NCBI GenBank assembly: GCA_937907415.1
Contig: CALCHY010000138.1
Span: 1-34,038 of the forward strand
Reading direction: 5' to 3'
Source of the DNA: an uncultured Trueperaceae bacterium
Lineage (GTDB): Bacteria; Deinococcota; Deinococci; Deinococcales; Trueperaceae
Length of the DNA: 34,038 nucleotides
The translations under genes were made by a program, and so were the position numbers. Positions 32,609 through 34,038 of this stretch are shown here, one piece after another (position 1 is the stretch's first letter; each line of letters begins with the position of its first letter). The notes beneath the pieces were generated by a model. The model worked only from the letters and a program-made list of their open reading frames with translations. It made no database searches and was not told where the DNA came from.

Positions 32609-34038
32609 GTGAACAAGCTGCCGCTGATGATCGACCTGTCCGCGCCCGCCCTCACCACGGCCGAGCGCGAGTTCCTCGCAGAGGGGCGCGTGGCAGGCAT
32701 CTGCCTGTTCGGGCGCAACGTAATCGACCGCTATCAACTCGCGGACTACCTGGCGGAGGTGCGGCAGGTGGCTGGCGACGACCTGATCGTGGCCGTCGAT
32801 CAGGAGGGCGGTGGTGTGCTGCGGCTGCTTGACGTGCCTTTCCCACCCCCGGCCATGGCGCTCGGCGCCGCAGACGACGTGTCGTTGACCGAGGCGGTCG
32901 CCGCCGCCACCGGCCGAGCGTTGGCGGCCGTTGGCATCAACCTCGACTTCGCGCCCGTCGCAGACGTCAACTCCAACCCACTCAACCCCGTGATCGCCGA
33001 CCGGTCGTTCGGTGCAGACCCGGCCCTCGTCGCGCGCCACGTGGCCGCCTTCGTGCGCGGCCTGCAGTCAGCCGGGGTGGGCGCCACCCTCAAGCACTTC
33101 CCTGGGCACGGAGACACGAACCTCGACTCTCACCTCGCGCTGCCCGTAGTGGACCGCTCGCTACCTGAGCTGCGGGCAACCGAGTTCGTGCCCTTCCGCG
33201 CTGGCATAGCTGCTGGCGCCGCCGCCGTCATGAGCGCCCACATCGTGCTCCCAAGCCTCGACCCTGACCTGCCTGCCACCCTCTCGCGCCGCGCGATGTA
33301 CGGGCTACTGAGGAACGAGCTCAGCTTCGACGGGCTAAGCGTCACGGACGCCCTCGACATGCAAGCCATAGCCCAGCGCTACGACGCCGGCCGCGCCAGC
33401 GTCATGGCGTTGGCCGCGGGGGTCGACCTGCCCCTCACGCTCGGACCGATCGAGCAGCACCGGGCGACCGTCACAGCGATCGAGGCGGCCGTGGCATCCG
33501 GCACGCTCGACGCAGGCGAGGTGGCCGCCGCCAATGGGCGCATCGCTGCCTTCGTCAGCGCCTACCCAGCTAGTCCGAGTGGCGGCAACCTGGGCCCCGT
33601 CGAGGTCGCCGACCGCGCCACCATGGCCACCGCGACGAAGCGCGGGCTCGTCAGCATCGGCGCCTTGCCGCGCTTGCGGCCAGGTGACCGGGTAGCGTTG
33701 CTCGCTATGTCGGCCGTGCGCGCCAACGCCGCCAGCCAACTGAGCGCCAGGCCAGCGGACGCCCTCGTCGACGAGCTAACGCGCCGGGGCGCGCAGGTGC
33801 TACGCCACGACCTCGTCTGGGGCGAGGCGAACGACCCAACGCCGTGGCTAGGTGGGCTCGGCCTCGTGCCAGACGCCGTCATCTACGTCTCGACGAGCCG
33901 CACCCGCGTCGCACCAGGCGAAGTGGCTGCCGCGCGCGCGGCGGCGGCGTGGGCGCGCCACGCGGGCGTGCCCTTCGGTCACGTTGCGCTCTGGAACCCG
34001 TACTCGACCGAACTAGTGCCTGGCCCTGCCCTGCTGGC
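32609..34038 (+). CDS. nagZ: GH3 beta-N-acetylglucosaminidase, NagZ type (3' cut)
   Basis: GTG 32609 with GAGGTG upstream; open to the window end (476 codons visible). A (beta/alpha)8 GH3 catalytic domain: VAVDQEGGGVLRLL, LDFAPVADVN, DRSFG, and KHFPGHGDTNLDSHLALP, which carries the NagZ Asp-His dyad (D-S-H). SVTDALDMQAI gives the nucleophile Asp. Cleaves GlcNAc from GlcNAc-MurNAc or anhydroMurNAc peptides. No signal peptide at the N-terminus, so cytosolic, consistent with import first. The extra part after about 340 resembles the second domain of the longer B. subtilis-type enzymes. Confidence 0.9.
   Translation, partial: MNKLPLMIDLSAPALTTAEREFLAEGRVAGICLFGRNVIDRYQLADYLAEVRQVAGDDLIVAVDQEGGGVLRLLDVPFPPPAMALGAADDVSLTEAVAAATGRALAAVGINLDFAPVADVNSNPLNPVIADRSFGADPALVARHVAAFVRGLQSAGVGATLKHFPGHGDTNLDSHLALPVVDRSLPELRATEFVPFRAGIAAGAAAVMSAHIVLPSLDPDLPATLSRRAMYGLLRNELSFDGLSVTDALDMQAIAQRYDAGRASVMALAAGVDLPLTLGPIEQHRATVTAIEAAVASGTLDAGEVAAANGRIAAFVSAYPASPSGGNLGPVEVADRATMATATKRGLVSIGALPRLRPGDRVALLAMSAVRANAASQLSARPADALVDELTRRGAQVLRHDLVWGEANDPTPWLGGLGLVPDAVIYVSTSRTRVAPGEVAAARAAAAWARHAGVPFGHVALWNPYSTELVPGPALL

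Overview
The window is high-GC bacterial DNA (34 kb). The protein flavour, the domain combinations and several promoters whose -10 box sits about six bases ahead of the start codon suggest a member of the Deinococcota, perhaps near Truepera. That placement is inference; no 16S or other phylogenetic marker is present. It is ordinary chromosome: no prophage, IS element or CRISPR array was seen.

Layout. 1-45 is the 3' part of a tRNA-Met. 46-1230 is a decayed patch with a frameshifted lipoprotein gene and remnants of a CPBP-type membrane protease. 1231-3999 (-) is a large SARP/AfsR-like regulator with direct repeats and a -10 box at its start, divergent from a beta-propeller lipoprotein (4085-5461). 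5884-7674 is an ftsH copy broken by an in-frame stop and lacking its Walker B segment. 7695-9651 (-) is a GntR(YtrA-type)-ABC ATPase-permease operon with a palindromic operator on its promoter.

9976-13670 (+) encodes a cbb3-type oxygen reductase with unusual subunits: CcoN, a CcoO with an extra C-terminal cytochrome c domain, a small membrane protein, and a monohaem CcoP-like protein with a cytosolic Ig-like domain. Next on the minus strand come a polysaccharide deacetylase-like protein, a GNAT protein and an Fe-S-type HTH regulator. A perfect parS site (ParB binding, chromosome partition) lies just upstream of that regulator. A secreted protein with two leader hairpins is divergent from it, followed by a subtilisin-like lipoprotein, pgi and an aldo/keto reductase.

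22256-25750 is a nitrite-reduction block: an Rrf2 Fe-S regulator, copper nitrite reductase NirK, a NirV-like protein and a SCO copper chaperone with a histidine-rich stretch. No NO reductase is visible. 25774-34038 looks like a cell-wall-recycling locus: murQ, a tandem-GNAT gene and a GntR/UTRA regulator on the minus strand, divergent from a family-5 peptide-binding protein, two permeases and a GH3/NagZ-type glycosidase that runs off the window. Together these could import muropeptides and release and process GlcNAc-MurNAc.

The most interesting points are the parS site, the SARP-style repeats at the AfsR-like promoter, the redistribution of haem domains in the cbb3 oxidase, and the ftsH gene split by a stop codon followed directly by ATG.
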